From CAYXAA01 sp964462985 (lineage in GTDB: Bacteria > Pseudomonadota > Alphaproteobacteria > Rhizobiales > Stappiaceae): a stretch of 64,000 bases of DNA. The notes below the pieces were generated by a model. The model saw only the letters and a list, made by a program, of their open reading frames with translations. It had not been told where the DNA came from and made no database searches. Below are positions 50,489 through 59,307 of this stretch, piece after piece. The stretch lies in contig CAYXAA010000020.1 in assembly GCA_964462985.1 (NCBI GenBank), forward strand, positions 1-64,000, given 5' to 3'. Numbering within the stretch: the first letter of the stretch is position 1; the number at the start of each line of letters is the position of its first letter. The position numbers were made by a program, and so were the translations under genes.

Positions 50489-51418
50489 GTGCAGATATAT
50501 CTCCCCATCGCCGAGTTGCCCGTGAACATGTTCATGGTTCTCGGGATGGGCGGGGCGGTCGGTTTTCTCTCGGGCATGTTCGGGATCGGCGGCGGTTTCC
50601 TGCTGACGCCGCTTCTCATCTTTTCCGGCATCTCACCGGCGGTGGCCGTCGCCACCGTAACGAGCCAGATCGTCGCCTCGTCCGCCTCCGGCGTAATCTC
50701 CTACTGGCGGCGCAAGGCGATCGACCTCAAGCTTGCCTTCGTGCTGCTGCTTGCCGGCATCTGCGGCTCCGGAGTCGGGGTCTGGCTGTTCGAGCTTCTG
50801 CAGAGCGTCGGTCAGCTCGACCTCGTCGTTTCGCTGTCTTACATGACGTTTCTCGGCACGATCGGCATCTTGATGCTGATCGAGTCCGCGCGGGCGATCT
50901 CACGCCGAAGGGCCGGCCGCATCGCCTCCATCCGGAAGCCCGGCCGGCACAACTGGATTCACGGCCTGCCGTTCAAGATGCGGTTCCGGCAGTCGCGGCT
51001 CTACGTCAGCGTGATCCCGATCGGGGTCCTCGGCTCGACCATCGGCTTCCTCGGCACGGTGCTCGGCATCGGCGGCGGCTTCATGATGGTGCCGGCGCTG
51101 ATCTATCTGCTCAAGGTGCCGACCAGCATCGTGATCGGCACCTCGCTGCTGCAGATCCTTGTCACCATGGCGGCAGCGACGTTCCTGCACGCGATATCGA
51201 CGCATACGGTCGACATCGTCCTCGCCTTCATTTTGATGGTCGGTGGCGTGATCGGGGCCCAGTTCGGCGCCAGGGTCGGGCAAAAGCTTCGCGGCGACCA
51301 GCTGCGCCTGCTGCTTGCGCTGCTGGTCCTGGCCGTCGGCATCCGATTTGCTGTCAACCTCGTCGTCGAACCGGAAGAGTTCTACTCCCTCGCCGTGATC
51401 GCGGGAGCGGCACGATGA
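50489..51418 (+). CDS. TauE/SafE-family membrane exporter
   Basis: A 309-residue membrane protein with two homologous halves of about four helices each, both opening with the family motif: GFLSGMFGIGGGFLLTPLLI and GFLGTVLGIGGGFMMVPALI. TauE/SafE proteins move sulfite, sulfoacetate or other organic anions. A GTG start at 50489 is used. The stop overlaps the next ATG (ATGA), so it is coupled to the TIGR02186 gene, a pairing repeatedly seen in alphaproteobacteria. Substrate unknown. Confidence 0.9.
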   Translation: MQIYLPIAELPVNMFMVLGMGGAVGFLSGMFGIGGGFLLTPLLIFSGISPAVAVATVTSQIVASSASGVISYWRRKAIDLKLAFVLLLAGICGSGVGVWLFELLQSVGQLDLVVSLSYMTFLGTIGILMLIESARAISRRRAGRIASIRKPGRHNWIHGLPFKMRFRQSRLYVSVIPIGVLGSTIGFLGTVLGIGGGFMMVPALIYLLKVPTSIVIGTSLLQILVTMAAATFLHAISTHTVDIVLAFILMVGGVIGAQFGARVGQKLRGDQLRLLLALLVLAVGIRFAVNLVVEPEEFYSLAVIAGAAR

Positions 51419-52194
51419 CGGCGGCAATCGCGTTCGTGTCGGTCATGCTGACAGCGGTGTTTGCTGCCGTCCTTCCGGCCCGATCCGAGGATCTCGTCTC
51501 CGCCCTGTCCGCTGACAATGTCAGCATCTCGTCAAACTTCACGGGTACCGAGATCGTGGTGTTCGGCGAGATCGCCCGCGATGCCGAAACCGTCGCGCGC
51601 GGCGACCCATACGACCTGGCCGTGGTCGTCTCCGGCCCTCCCCAGCACGTGACGACCCGGCGCAAGGAGCGCTTCCTCGGTCTATGGATCAACCGCGAGG
51701 CCGAGACCTTCGCCGACGTGCCGGGGTTCTATGCCGTACACTCGACACGGCCCGTCAGTGAGCTCGGCCACCGGCGGCTGCTCGAGCAGCTTGGCATCGG
51801 CCTTTACAACATCAATCTGCCGGTGTCAGAGGCGGCCACGGTCCCACCGCCCGAACGGCCCGGCTTCCGCCAGGCGTTCCTGCGGCTCAGGACGAAAAGC
51901 GGCCTTTTCGCCGAGCGACATCGCTCAATCGAGTTCCTGAGCGATACCCTGTTCCGTACCAACATTCCGCTGACGGCCAATGTCCCGGTCGGCACCTACG
52001 AGGTGTCGACCTACCTCCTGCGCGGCGGTGCGCTTCTGGCCGAAAACCGCCAGACGCTGACCATTGCGAAGACAGGTTTCGAGCAATTCACCTACACGCT
52101 GGCCTACGATTACGCAGCGGCCTACGGAGCGATGGCGGTGATCCTCGCTCTGGTGACGGGCTGGCTGGCCAGCGTGATTTTCCGCAGGGACTAA
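51415..52194 (+). CDS. TIGR02186 family exported/membrane protein
   Basis: A 259-residue protein with an N-terminal signal sequence (VSVMLTAVFAAVLPARS) and a C-terminal transmembrane helix (YGAMAVILALVTGWLASVIF) ending in the basic FRRD. The central periplasmic part has LSADNVSISSNFTGTEIVVF, LWINREAETFADVPGFYAVH and IPLTANVPVGTYEV, matching the conserved family TIGR02186. Function unknown, but it is nearly always next to TauE/SafE genes, here with a 4-base overlap, suggesting an accessory subunit. Confidence 0.88.
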   Translation: MTAAIAFVSVMLTAVFAAVLPARSEDLVSALSADNVSISSNFTGTEIVVFGEIARDAETVARGDPYDLAVVVSGPPQHVTTRRKERFLGLWINREAETFADVPGFYAVHSTRPVSELGHRRLLEQLGIGLYNINLPVSEAATVPPPERPGFRQAFLRLRTKSGLFAERHRSIEFLSDTLFRTNIPLTANVPVGTYEVSTYLLRGGALLAENRQTLTIAKTGFEQFTYTLAYDYAAAYGAMAVILALVTGWLASVIFRRD

Positions 52195-52331
52195 GGCAAT
52201 CTGAGCGTGCAGAGGGCAGGCAGGTTGCACTAGTATTTCGGAATTGATCGGCTGCCGTAAACTGGATCGATTCGACCGAACGTCTGCTGATCTCGGGGGA
52301 GGGGCATTGCCCCCGCAGCACGGGGGCACCG

Positions 52332-54224
52332 GTGCGGACGGACGGAGCTGCGATACAATCCGATGAGGTGGTCGGGGGACGGCTGGCCCTGACTATTGGT
52401 GCGCTTGGCGTCGTATTCGGCGACATCGGCACCAGCCCGCTTTATGCCTTCCGCATTGCCGTCACGGCAGCAGGCGGACCCGAACCGGCGATCGTGCTGG
52501 GCATCCTGTCCCTTGTATTCTGGTCGCTGACGGCGGTGGTCACGGTAAAGTACATTGCCGTCATCCTGCGGACCGACAACCACGGTGAAGGCGGTGTCCT
52601 GGCGCTTGCCGCCCTGCTTGAAGCCCATCGTCTTGCCAAGCCACGTCCCGTGCTCCTCGGCGTCGCCATCATCGGCGCCGCGCTTCTGTTCGGCGACGCC
52701 GTCATAACTCCGGCGATCTCGGTGCTGAGCGCGATGGAGGGGATCACCGTGCGATGGCCGGCTCTGGGAGCCGTCGAACTGCCCGTCGCCGTCTGCGTGC
52801 TTGTTGCGCTCTATGCTTCACAGCGCCTCGGGACGGCCCGCATCGCCGGAGCCTTCGGGCCGGTAATGCTGGTCTGGTTTGCAACGCTCGGTCTTGCCGG
52901 CCTGATAGCGATCGCCTCCGAGCCGTCGGTGCTGGCAGCGCTGTCACCGCATTATTTCATCGGCTTTGCAGCGCGGCATCCGGGGCTGCTGCTCGTCGTG
53001 GCTGGGGTAGTCTTCCTGACCGTGACTGGAGGCGAGGCTCTCTATGCCGATCTCGGCCAGTTCGGGCGCGGCGCGATCAGCCGGGCGTGGCTGTTCATCG
53101 CCATGCCCTGCCTTGTTCTCAACTATTTCGGCCAGGGTGCGCTCGTACTCGCCAATCCTGCGGCACTTGATCACCCATTCTATCTGCTGTTTCCGCCCGT
53201 TCTCATCGCGCCGATGATCCTGCTTGCAACGGCCGCGACCGTCATCGCCTCGCAGGCTGTCATCACCGGCATCTTCAGCCTCACCAACCAGGCGATCGAC
53301 CTGCATCTGCTGCCGGCGCTGCGGATTCGCCACACCGATCACAGCAGCGAAAGCCACGTCTATGTGCCTCTGGTCAACCGGCTGCTGGCGCTGCTCTCGA
53401 TTGCCATCACCATAGCCTTTGGCACGTCGGACGCGCTGTCGAGCGCCTATGGCATTTCGGTGGCGGGAGCCATGGTGACCACCACGATCCTCTACATCGC
53501 CTATCGTTGCTCGCACCGCTGCCGGTACCGCCTCAGCCTCGGCGCCTGTCTCCTCCTGTTCAGCCCGCTCCTTCTGCTTGACCTCGCGTTCGTCTTCGCC
53601 AACCTGACCAAGTTGGCGAGCGGCGGCCTCGTTCCGCTGCTGCTGGCCGGCGGCTGCGTCGTGATCTCTTGGAGCTGGCGAAGCGGTCTGGCCCGCATGA
53701 CGGAGTTGCGGATCGCGCAGGCGAAATCGCTGTCCAAGCTGCTGCGCCGGCAGCGCGACACCGCGCCGACGACACAGCGGACCGGCGTGTTCCTGACCCG
53801 CAATGCCGCAATGGCGCCGCTGACGATGGTGACGTTGATCAAGCAGGCCGGTGTGAAGTTCGCGCGGACGGTCATCGTCACCGTGCACACGGCCTCCTCG
53901 CCGCGCGTTCCGCCGGACGAACGCCTCAGCATTGCCGACCTGGAGCCGGGCGTAGCCCGTGTCGACGTCCATGTCGGCTACATGCAGTGCGTCAATCTCC
54001 CCGCTCTGCTCGGTCCGGCCTTCGAGCGGCTCGGCATCCGGCCGGACGAGGTCACCTATGTCGCCGGGCTCGAGCGGCCGCAGGCGCCGCAGAGCATTCG
54101 CTCGCTACGCCAGGTTCTGCTGGCCGTTTTCGCGCTGTTGTCGAAGCTCGCCCTGCGTCCGCCCGACTATTTCTCTCTGCCGCCGACCCGCACACTGGAG
54201 ATCGGCGTGCCACGTCAGCTTTGA
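52332..54224 (+). CDS. kup: KUP/HAK/KT potassium uptake protein
   Basis: A 630-residue low-affinity K+ importer. The signature GALGVVFGDIGTSPLYAFRI lies near the N-terminus, followed by about 12 transmembrane helices (for example LILSLVFWSLTAVVTV region, GEALYADLGQFGRGAISRAW, ANLTKLASGGLVPLLLAGG) and a C-terminal soluble domain. The start is GTG at 52332 after GGGGG. It stands alone between TIGR02186 and pdeM. Confidence 0.94.
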   Translation: MRTDGAAIQSDEVVGGRLALTIGALGVVFGDIGTSPLYAFRIAVTAAGGPEPAIVLGILSLVFWSLTAVVTVKYIAVILRTDNHGEGGVLALAALLEAHRLAKPRPVLLGVAIIGAALLFGDAVITPAISVLSAMEGITVRWPALGAVELPVAVCVLVALYASQRLGTARIAGAFGPVMLVWFATLGLAGLIAIASEPSVLAALSPHYFIGFAARHPGLLLVVAGVVFLTVTGGEALYADLGQFGRGAISRAWLFIAMPCLVLNYFGQGALVLANPAALDHPFYLLFPPVLIAPMILLATAATVIASQAVITGIFSLTNQAIDLHLLPALRIRHTDHSSESHVYVPLVNRLLALLSIAITIAFGTSDALSSAYGISVAGAMVTTTILYIAYRCSHRCRYRLSLGACLLLFSPLLLLDLAFVFANLTKLASGGLVPLLLAGGCVVISWSWRSGLARMTELRIAQAKSLSKLLRRQRDTAPTTQRTGVFLTRNAAMAPLTMVTLIKQAGVKFARTVIVTVHTASSPRVPPDERLSIADLEPGVARVDVHVGYMQCVNLPALLGPAFERLGIRPDEVTYVAGLERPQAPQSIRSLRQVLLAVFALLSKLALRPPDYFSLPPTRTLEIGVPRQL

Positions 54225-54245
54225 GATCGGGGGCAGCCCGAATGC

Positions 54246-54968
54246 TCAGTCGCCCACCAGCCGCGCCGCAGTGAAGGGATAGAGCCGTCCGTCACCAAGC
54301 AGGAAGGCGGAGAAGCGGCGGTCGGGAAAGACTTCGCTCCAGGCCGGATCGAGCACGTTGAGTCCGCCGGTCATCACTCCGAAGGCCGGCAGCACCAGCC
54401 GCTCGCCGTTGGTGGCAAAGCAGGGCCGGCGCACAGTGCGGCCGTAGCGGCGGATCTTCGCAGCTGGATGCAGATGTCCGGCGATCTCGGCAAACCCCTC
54501 CACCGTCGGCTCGTGGCGGAAGTTGAGTCCGCGAATCGAGACCTCCGGTACGGTCTCGCCGCACAAGCCTACCGGGGAGACAGGATCATGATTGCCGGTG
54601 ACCCAGATCCATTCCCGACCAAGCTGGAGCGTCGTCAGCATCGCCCGATAGGCCGCCGGCAGCCGGTCCGAACCGTTGCGGTCGTGGAAGCTGTCACCGA
54701 GCGCAATCACCCGCAAAGGATCAAACGCGTCGATTGCCTCCGCCAGCTTCTCCAGCGTCGCTCCGGTATCGTAGGGCGGCAGCAGCGCGCCGCGTCGGGC
54801 AAAGGCGGAACTCTTCTCAAGATGGAGGTCGGCGACCACCAGCGTACTCTCGTCCGGCCACCATAACGCGCCGCTGTCGTGCAGACCGACCAGTTCGCCA
54901 GCGATCGACAGGTCATGGCAGACCGGTGCGATGGGTCGCCCCCGGACGGGCGCAGTAAAGGCCCTCAC
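54246..54968 (-). CDS. pdeM: Ligase-associated DNA damage response endonuclease PdeM
   Basis: A calcineurin-like metallophosphoesterase of 240 residues that belongs to the bacterial ligase-associated (Lhr/LigC-type) repair set. Metal motifs: VVADLHLEKSSAFARRG, ALGDSFHDRNGSDR, WVTGNHDPVSP and IAGHLHPAAK. The start GTG overlaps the helicase stop by 4 bases (GTGA), so the two are coupled. Confidence 0.92.
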   Translation of the reverse strand: MRAFTAPVRGRPIAPVCHDLSIAGELVGLHDSGALWWPDESTLVVADLHLEKSSAFARRGALLPPYDTGATLEKLAEAIDAFDPLRVIALGDSFHDRNGSDRLPAAYRAMLTTLQLGREWIWVTGNHDPVSPVGLCGETVPEVSIRGLNFRHEPTVEGFAEIAGHLHPAAKIRRYGRTVRRPCFATNGERLVLPAFGVMTGGLNVLDPAWSEVFPDRRFSAFLLGDGRLYPFTAARLVGD

Positions 54969-57475
54969 CCCAACGCCTCCTGTATCAGCACGTCCGCGGC
55001 CTCGGCGAGCATCGACTCATGAGCCGCGCCGTAAACGGGTTCGCGACCGATCTCCAGCAACGCGGGTACGGCCAACGGAGACACACGGTCTAGGCGACTA
55101 TGCGCGATTCGTCCCGAAATGCGGCGAAGAAGTTCGTTGAGACGGGAAATATCCAGAAGTCCGGTGGCGGCATCATGCCAGGTGGCGCGCAAGAGGATGT
55201 GATCCGGTTCGTGGGTGGCAAGGACGTCGTAGATGAGGTCGGAGGAGACGGTGACCTGCCGGCCCGTCTTTTCCCGACCGGGATGGCGGCGCTCGATAAG
55301 ACCTGCGATTACGGCGCAATTGCGGAAGGTCCGCTTCATCAGGCTCGATTCCGCAAGCCACGCGTCGAGATCGTCGCCCAGCATGTCCTCGTCGAACAGG
55401 GCATCGAGGTCGAGCCGCCGGTCAGCGATCATTTCGGCGAGATCGGCCAGACCCCAGACCGCCAAAGCATAATCATTGGCGACGAAGCCGAGCGGCCGGG
55501 CGCCGCCCCGCTCCAACCGTCGGGTAAGCAGCATGCCGAGCGTCTGGTGGGCAAGCCGTCCGTCGAACGGGTAGCACACCAGATAGTGCTTGTCGGAATG
55601 CGGAAAGGTTTCGACCAGCAGCCCCTCGCGTCGGGGCAGCGCGGAGCGTCGGCGCTGGATTTCCAGCCATTCGCGCACCTGTTCCGGCAGCGTCTTCCAG
55701 CTCGCCGGCTCGGCCAGCATCGCCCGTACCCGGTCGGCGAGATAGGTCGAGAGAGGGAATTTGCCGCCCTGATAGGACGGGATCCGCGGCGCGTCTGCGC
55801 GGGTGCGCGACACGATCGCCTCGTTCTCGACGATCGCCTCGAACCGCAGCACCTCGCCAGAGAACAGGAAGGTATCGCCGTGGGCGAGCTGCTCGATGAA
55901 CCATTCCTCGATCTCGCCGAGCACCCGGCCCCCGCGGCCGACCGGTCCGCGCCGCCCGTTCGTGCGCGATCTGATCAGCCGCACCTTCAGCATCGGCGCC
56001 TCGACGATCGTGCCGACGTTGAGCCGGTACTGCTGGGCAAAGCGCGGATGCGCAACGCGCCAGGTGCCGTCCGCCGTCTTCTTCAGCTTGGCATAGCGGT
56101 CGTAGGTCTTCAGCGCATAGCCGCCGGTGGCGACGAAATCGAGAACGCGGTCGAAGGTGTCGCGGTCGAGCCGGTGATAGGGCTCGGCGCTTCGGACCTC
56201 GATGAAGAGGTCGTCGGCGCGAAACGGCTTGGCACAGGCCATGCCGAGCACGTGCTGTGCGAGCACGTCGAGCCCGCCCGACCGCAGCGGCGGCGTATCC
56301 TGGGCTCCGGCGCGCGAGGCGGCGAGCGCGGCCTGGCACTCCAGCACCTCGAAGCGGTTGGCCGGGATCAGGATCGCCTTCGACGGCTCGTCCATGCGGT
56401 GGTTGGCACGGCCGATGCGTTGCGCCAGCCGGCTCGCTCCCTTCGGTGCCCCGACGTTGACCACGAGGTCGACGTCGCCCCAGTCGATGCCAAGGTCGAG
56501 GGAGGAGGTGCAGACGATGGCCCGCAGCGTGCCCGCCGCCATCGCCGCCTCCACCTTGCGTCGCTGGCCGACGTCCAGCGAGCCGTGGTGCAGCGCGATC
56601 GGCAACGTATCTTCGTTGATGCGCCACAGTTCCTGGAACAGCATTTCCGCCTGGCTGCGGGTGTTGACGAAGACGAGCACCATCCGGTGTGTCTTGAGGA
56701 TCTGGTAGAGCTCGCCGAGCGCATAGCGCGCCGAATGGCCGGACCAGGGCAGGTGCTGCTCCGTCTCCAGGATCGAGATGTCGGGCTGGGCGCCGCCCTG
56801 GACATGGACGAGGTCGGCAAGGGCGCGGCCGTCCGCTGGCTGGCTGACGAGATAGGCGCGCAGGTCATCGGGCTCTGCAACCGTGGCGGACAGGCCGACG
56901 GCGGTGAGCTGCGGTGCGATCTTCCGCAGCCGCGCCAGGCCGAGCGACAAAAGGTCGCCGCGCTTGGAGGTGACGAGCGCGTGCAGTTCGTCGAGCACGA
57001 CGATGGAAAGATCGCGGAACATGCGCTCCGCATTGCCATCGGACAACAACAGCGCGATCTGTTCCGGCGTCGTCAGCAGGATGTCCGGCGGGTTCAGCTT
57101 CTGCCGCTGCCGCTTGTGAGACGGGGTGTCGCCGGTGCGGGTCTCGACCGCAATCGGCAGGCCCATCTCGGCAATCGGGGCCTCGAGGTTGCGGGCGATG
57201 TCGACCGCGAGCGCCTTCAGCGGGGAAATGTAAAGCGTGTGCACTCCGCGCCGTGCGCTCCCTGGCTTTTGTCGCCCGCGCCGCGCCAGCGCCGTCAGGC
57301 TGGGCAGGAAGCCGGCGAGCGTCTTGCCGGCGCCCGTTGGCGCGATCAAAAGCGTCGACCGTCCGTTGCGGACTCGCGCGAGCAGGTCGAGCTGGTGCGG
57401 TCTTGCGCTCCAGCCGCGCGAGGCGAACCATGTGGAGAAGGCCGGGGGCAGGAGGTCGTCGTTGCGGGCATCCAT
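54965..57475 (-). CDS. Ligase-associated DEXH-box DNA helicase (Lhr-like)
   Basis: A 836-residue superfamily 2 helicase. Walker A LLIAPTGAGKTLAGFLPSL near residue 37, DEXH box IVVLDELHALVTSKRGDL, motif III LSATVAEPDDL, then motifs in GTLRAIVCTSSLDLGIDWGD and LAQRIGRANHRMDEPSKAIL, and the winged-helix and Lhr-specific C-terminal domains. It is the core length form of bacterial Lhr associated with PdeM, exonuclease and ligase genes. ATG 57475 starts MDARNDDLLPPAF. First gene of the minus-strand arm, divergent from the exonuclease and ligase arm. Confidence 0.94.
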   Translation of the reverse strand: MDARNDDLLPPAFSTWFASRGWSARPHQLDLLARVRNGRSTLLIAPTGAGKTLAGFLPSLTALARRGRQKPGSARRGVHTLYISPLKALAVDIARNLEAPIAEMGLPIAVETRTGDTPSHKRQRQKLNPPDILLTTPEQIALLLSDGNAERMFRDLSIVVLDELHALVTSKRGDLLSLGLARLRKIAPQLTAVGLSATVAEPDDLRAYLVSQPADGRALADLVHVQGGAQPDISILETEQHLPWSGHSARYALGELYQILKTHRMVLVFVNTRSQAEMLFQELWRINEDTLPIALHHGSLDVGQRRKVEAAMAAGTLRAIVCTSSLDLGIDWGDVDLVVNVGAPKGASRLAQRIGRANHRMDEPSKAILIPANRFEVLECQAALAASRAGAQDTPPLRSGGLDVLAQHVLGMACAKPFRADDLFIEVRSAEPYHRLDRDTFDRVLDFVATGGYALKTYDRYAKLKKTADGTWRVAHPRFAQQYRLNVGTIVEAPMLKVRLIRSRTNGRRGPVGRGGRVLGEIEEWFIEQLAHGDTFLFSGEVLRFEAIVENEAIVSRTRADAPRIPSYQGGKFPLSTYLADRVRAMLAEPASWKTLPEQVREWLEIQRRRSALPRREGLLVETFPHSDKHYLVCYPFDGRLAHQTLGMLLTRRLERGGARPLGFVANDYALAVWGLADLAEMIADRRLDLDALFDEDMLGDDLDAWLAESSLMKRTFRNCAVIAGLIERRHPGREKTGRQVTVSSDLIYDVLATHEPDHILLRATWHDAATGLLDISRLNELLRRISGRIAHSRLDRVSPLAVPALLEIGREPVYGAAHESMLAEAADVLIQEALG

Positions 57476-57758
57476 GGAGGTCAGACTTAGACCAACCGCG
57501 ACCTGCGGGGAATGCCGAAGGCGGATGCTGCGAGAAGCGCGGCCGCTGGTGATCAGGGCCCGATTTCAACCACGTGAAGTGACCACTCGCATGATCGCGC
57601 CTCTGGCCGCTCGCCGGTACCTCGATGCCATGCCACCCCGTCCGGTAAACGATGATATGACATCTGAAAGGACCGACATCTCCCATATGAGGGATCCTGC
57701 ACCGCCAACGGGCCTTGGGCAATGAGGGTCAAGCTTTGGTCCGATTCCCCACGCTAGA

Positions 57759-58856
57759 ATGAAGCGACGCCAGCAAGCGGCATTTGGCTCGGGGGCCGAA
57801 CCCATACGCGACAACCTGCTCACGCTCACGCCCGAAGGCCTCTACTGCCCGGCAGGCGGTTTCCATATTGATCCGCTGAGGCCGGTGGAGCGCGCGCTCG
57901 TGACCCACGGACATTCCGACCACGCCCGGCCCGGTCACGGCGCCGTGCTGGCGAGTCGCGAGACGCTGGCAATCATGGCCGAGCGCTACGGCGAGGACTT
58001 CGCCGGAGCGAGGCAGGAGGCCCTACCGGGCGCGCAGATGCGCCTCGCCGATGCCGCTGTCTCCTTCCATCCTGCCGGTCATGTGCTCGGCTCCTGCCAG
58101 ATCCTGATAGAGGTCGGCGGTTGCCGCATCGTCATTTCTGGTGATTACAAGCGCCACGCCGACCCCACCTGCGCGCCGTTCGAGCTGCTCCCCTGCGACG
58201 TCTTCGTCACGGAAGCGACGTTTGGCCTGCCGGTATTCCGCCATCCTCCGGCTGAAGGCGAAGTCGGCAAGCTCCTGTCCTCGCTTGCCCTTTTTCCTGA
58301 CCGCACACATCTCGTCGGCGCCTATGCGCTGGGCAAGGCGCAGCGCATGATCGCGTTGTTGCGGCGGGCCGGATACGACCGGCCGATCTATCTGCACGGG
58401 GCGCTGGAGCGCCTCTGCGCCCTTTACAAGGGCGAAGGGGTCGACCTCGGTCCGCTGGAGCCGGTTGGACAGCGGGGCAAGGAACTCGCAGGCGAGATCG
58501 TCGTTTGCCCGCCGGGGCAGATCGCCGACCGCTGGGCGCGCCGCTTTGGTGATCCGGTGACGGCCGTCGCCAGCGGCTGGATGCGGGTACGGGCCCGGGC
58601 ACGGCAACGCGGTGCCGAGTTGCCGCTGATCGTGTCCGACCACGCTGACTGGGACGACCTGTGCCGCACTGTCGTGGAGACCGGCGCGGAGGAGATCTGG
58701 GTGACCCATGGTGCCGAGGAGGCCCTGGTGCACTGGTGTAAACAGCACGGGCTGCAGGCACGGCCGCTTTACATGATCGGTTATGGTGACGAGGGCGAGG
58801 TCGAGCCGGCCGGTGCGAGGCCAAAGGGGGCAGGGCATGAGGACGCGGAAGGATAA
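57759..58856 (+). CDS. Ligase-associated DNA exonuclease (metallo-beta-lactamase fold)
   Basis: A 365-residue member of the MBL/beta-CASP-like DNA processing family. The metal motif THGHSDHARPGH is intact, with FHPAGHVLGSCQILIEVGG, VISGDYKR, and LIVSDHADWDDLCRTV as further MBL motifs. Family members act as DNA exonucleases in the Lhr/LigC repair set. Opens the plus-strand arm; the gap to the helicase gene (57476-57758, 283 bp) holds the divergent promoters, in which I see no clear SOS box. Confidence 0.92.
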   Translation: MKRRQQAAFGSGAEPIRDNLLTLTPEGLYCPAGGFHIDPLRPVERALVTHGHSDHARPGHGAVLASRETLAIMAERYGEDFAGARQEALPGAQMRLADAAVSFHPAGHVLGSCQILIEVGGCRIVISGDYKRHADPTCAPFELLPCDVFVTEATFGLPVFRHPPAEGEVGKLLSSLALFPDRTHLVGAYALGKAQRMIALLRRAGYDRPIYLHGALERLCALYKGEGVDLGPLEPVGQRGKELAGEIVVCPPGQIADRWARRFGDPVTAVASGWMRVRARARQRGAELPLIVSDHADWDDLCRTVVETGAEEIWVTHGAEEALVHWCKQHGLQARPLYMIGYGDEGEVEPAGARPKGAGHEDAEG

Positions 58857-58861
58857 CGTCG

Positions 58862-59284
58862 ATGGCTGACGAAACCGGCCCGGTTGCGGAGGATCGCTAC
58901 GCCAGCGAGGCTGAGGCGGCGATCGCCGAATTGTTCGAAACCTACCGCGCCGGTTTCGACGACTATGACGCGGACGCGATTGCAGCCTGCTTCGCCTATC
59001 CGGCAGTGATCTGGCAGTTCGGCAAGGGAAATGTGTTCGCCGACGAGGAGGAACTGCTGGAGAACGTCGACAAGCTGCTCGACGCTCTGGAAAAGGAGGA
59101 GGTGGTCCGCTCGGACTTCGTCGTGCTCTCGGCACATGTCAGCGGTGATACCGCACTCGTCTCCTTGGACTGGACTCAGAGCAGCGGCACCGACGAGGCG
59201 GTTCTGGAGTTTACCTGCCACTATCATCTCATCCTCGATGACGAGGATTGGCGCATCGCCATGATCGTCAACGAGGAGGAGTAG
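58862..59284 (+). CDS. NTF2/SnoaL-like protein inside the ligase repair operon
   Basis: An acidic 140-residue NTF2-like protein: AIAELFETYRAGFDDYDADA, IAACFAYPAVIWQFGKGNVF, DFVVLSAHVSGDTALVSLDW and LEFTCHYHLILDDEDWRIAM. It lies 5 bp after the exonuclease and 23 bp before the ligase, so it must be co-transcribed. No catalytic role is known; it could be a small-molecule or protein-binding accessory, or a passenger gene. Confidence 0.85.
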   Translation: MADETGPVAEDRYASEAEAAIAELFETYRAGFDDYDADAIAACFAYPAVIWQFGKGNVFADEEELLENVDKLLDALEKEEVVRSDFVVLSAHVSGDTALVSLDWTQSSGTDEAVLEFTCHYHLILDDEDWRIAMIVNEEE

Positions 59285-59307
59285 GGTCGGGTCGGGCCGG
59301 TCGCGTG

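Noticed and set aside
55100..57490. Nearly 800-codon open frame antisense to the Lhr-type helicase
   Set aside because: The helicase motifs on the minus strand are unambiguous; the antisense product is low-complexity.
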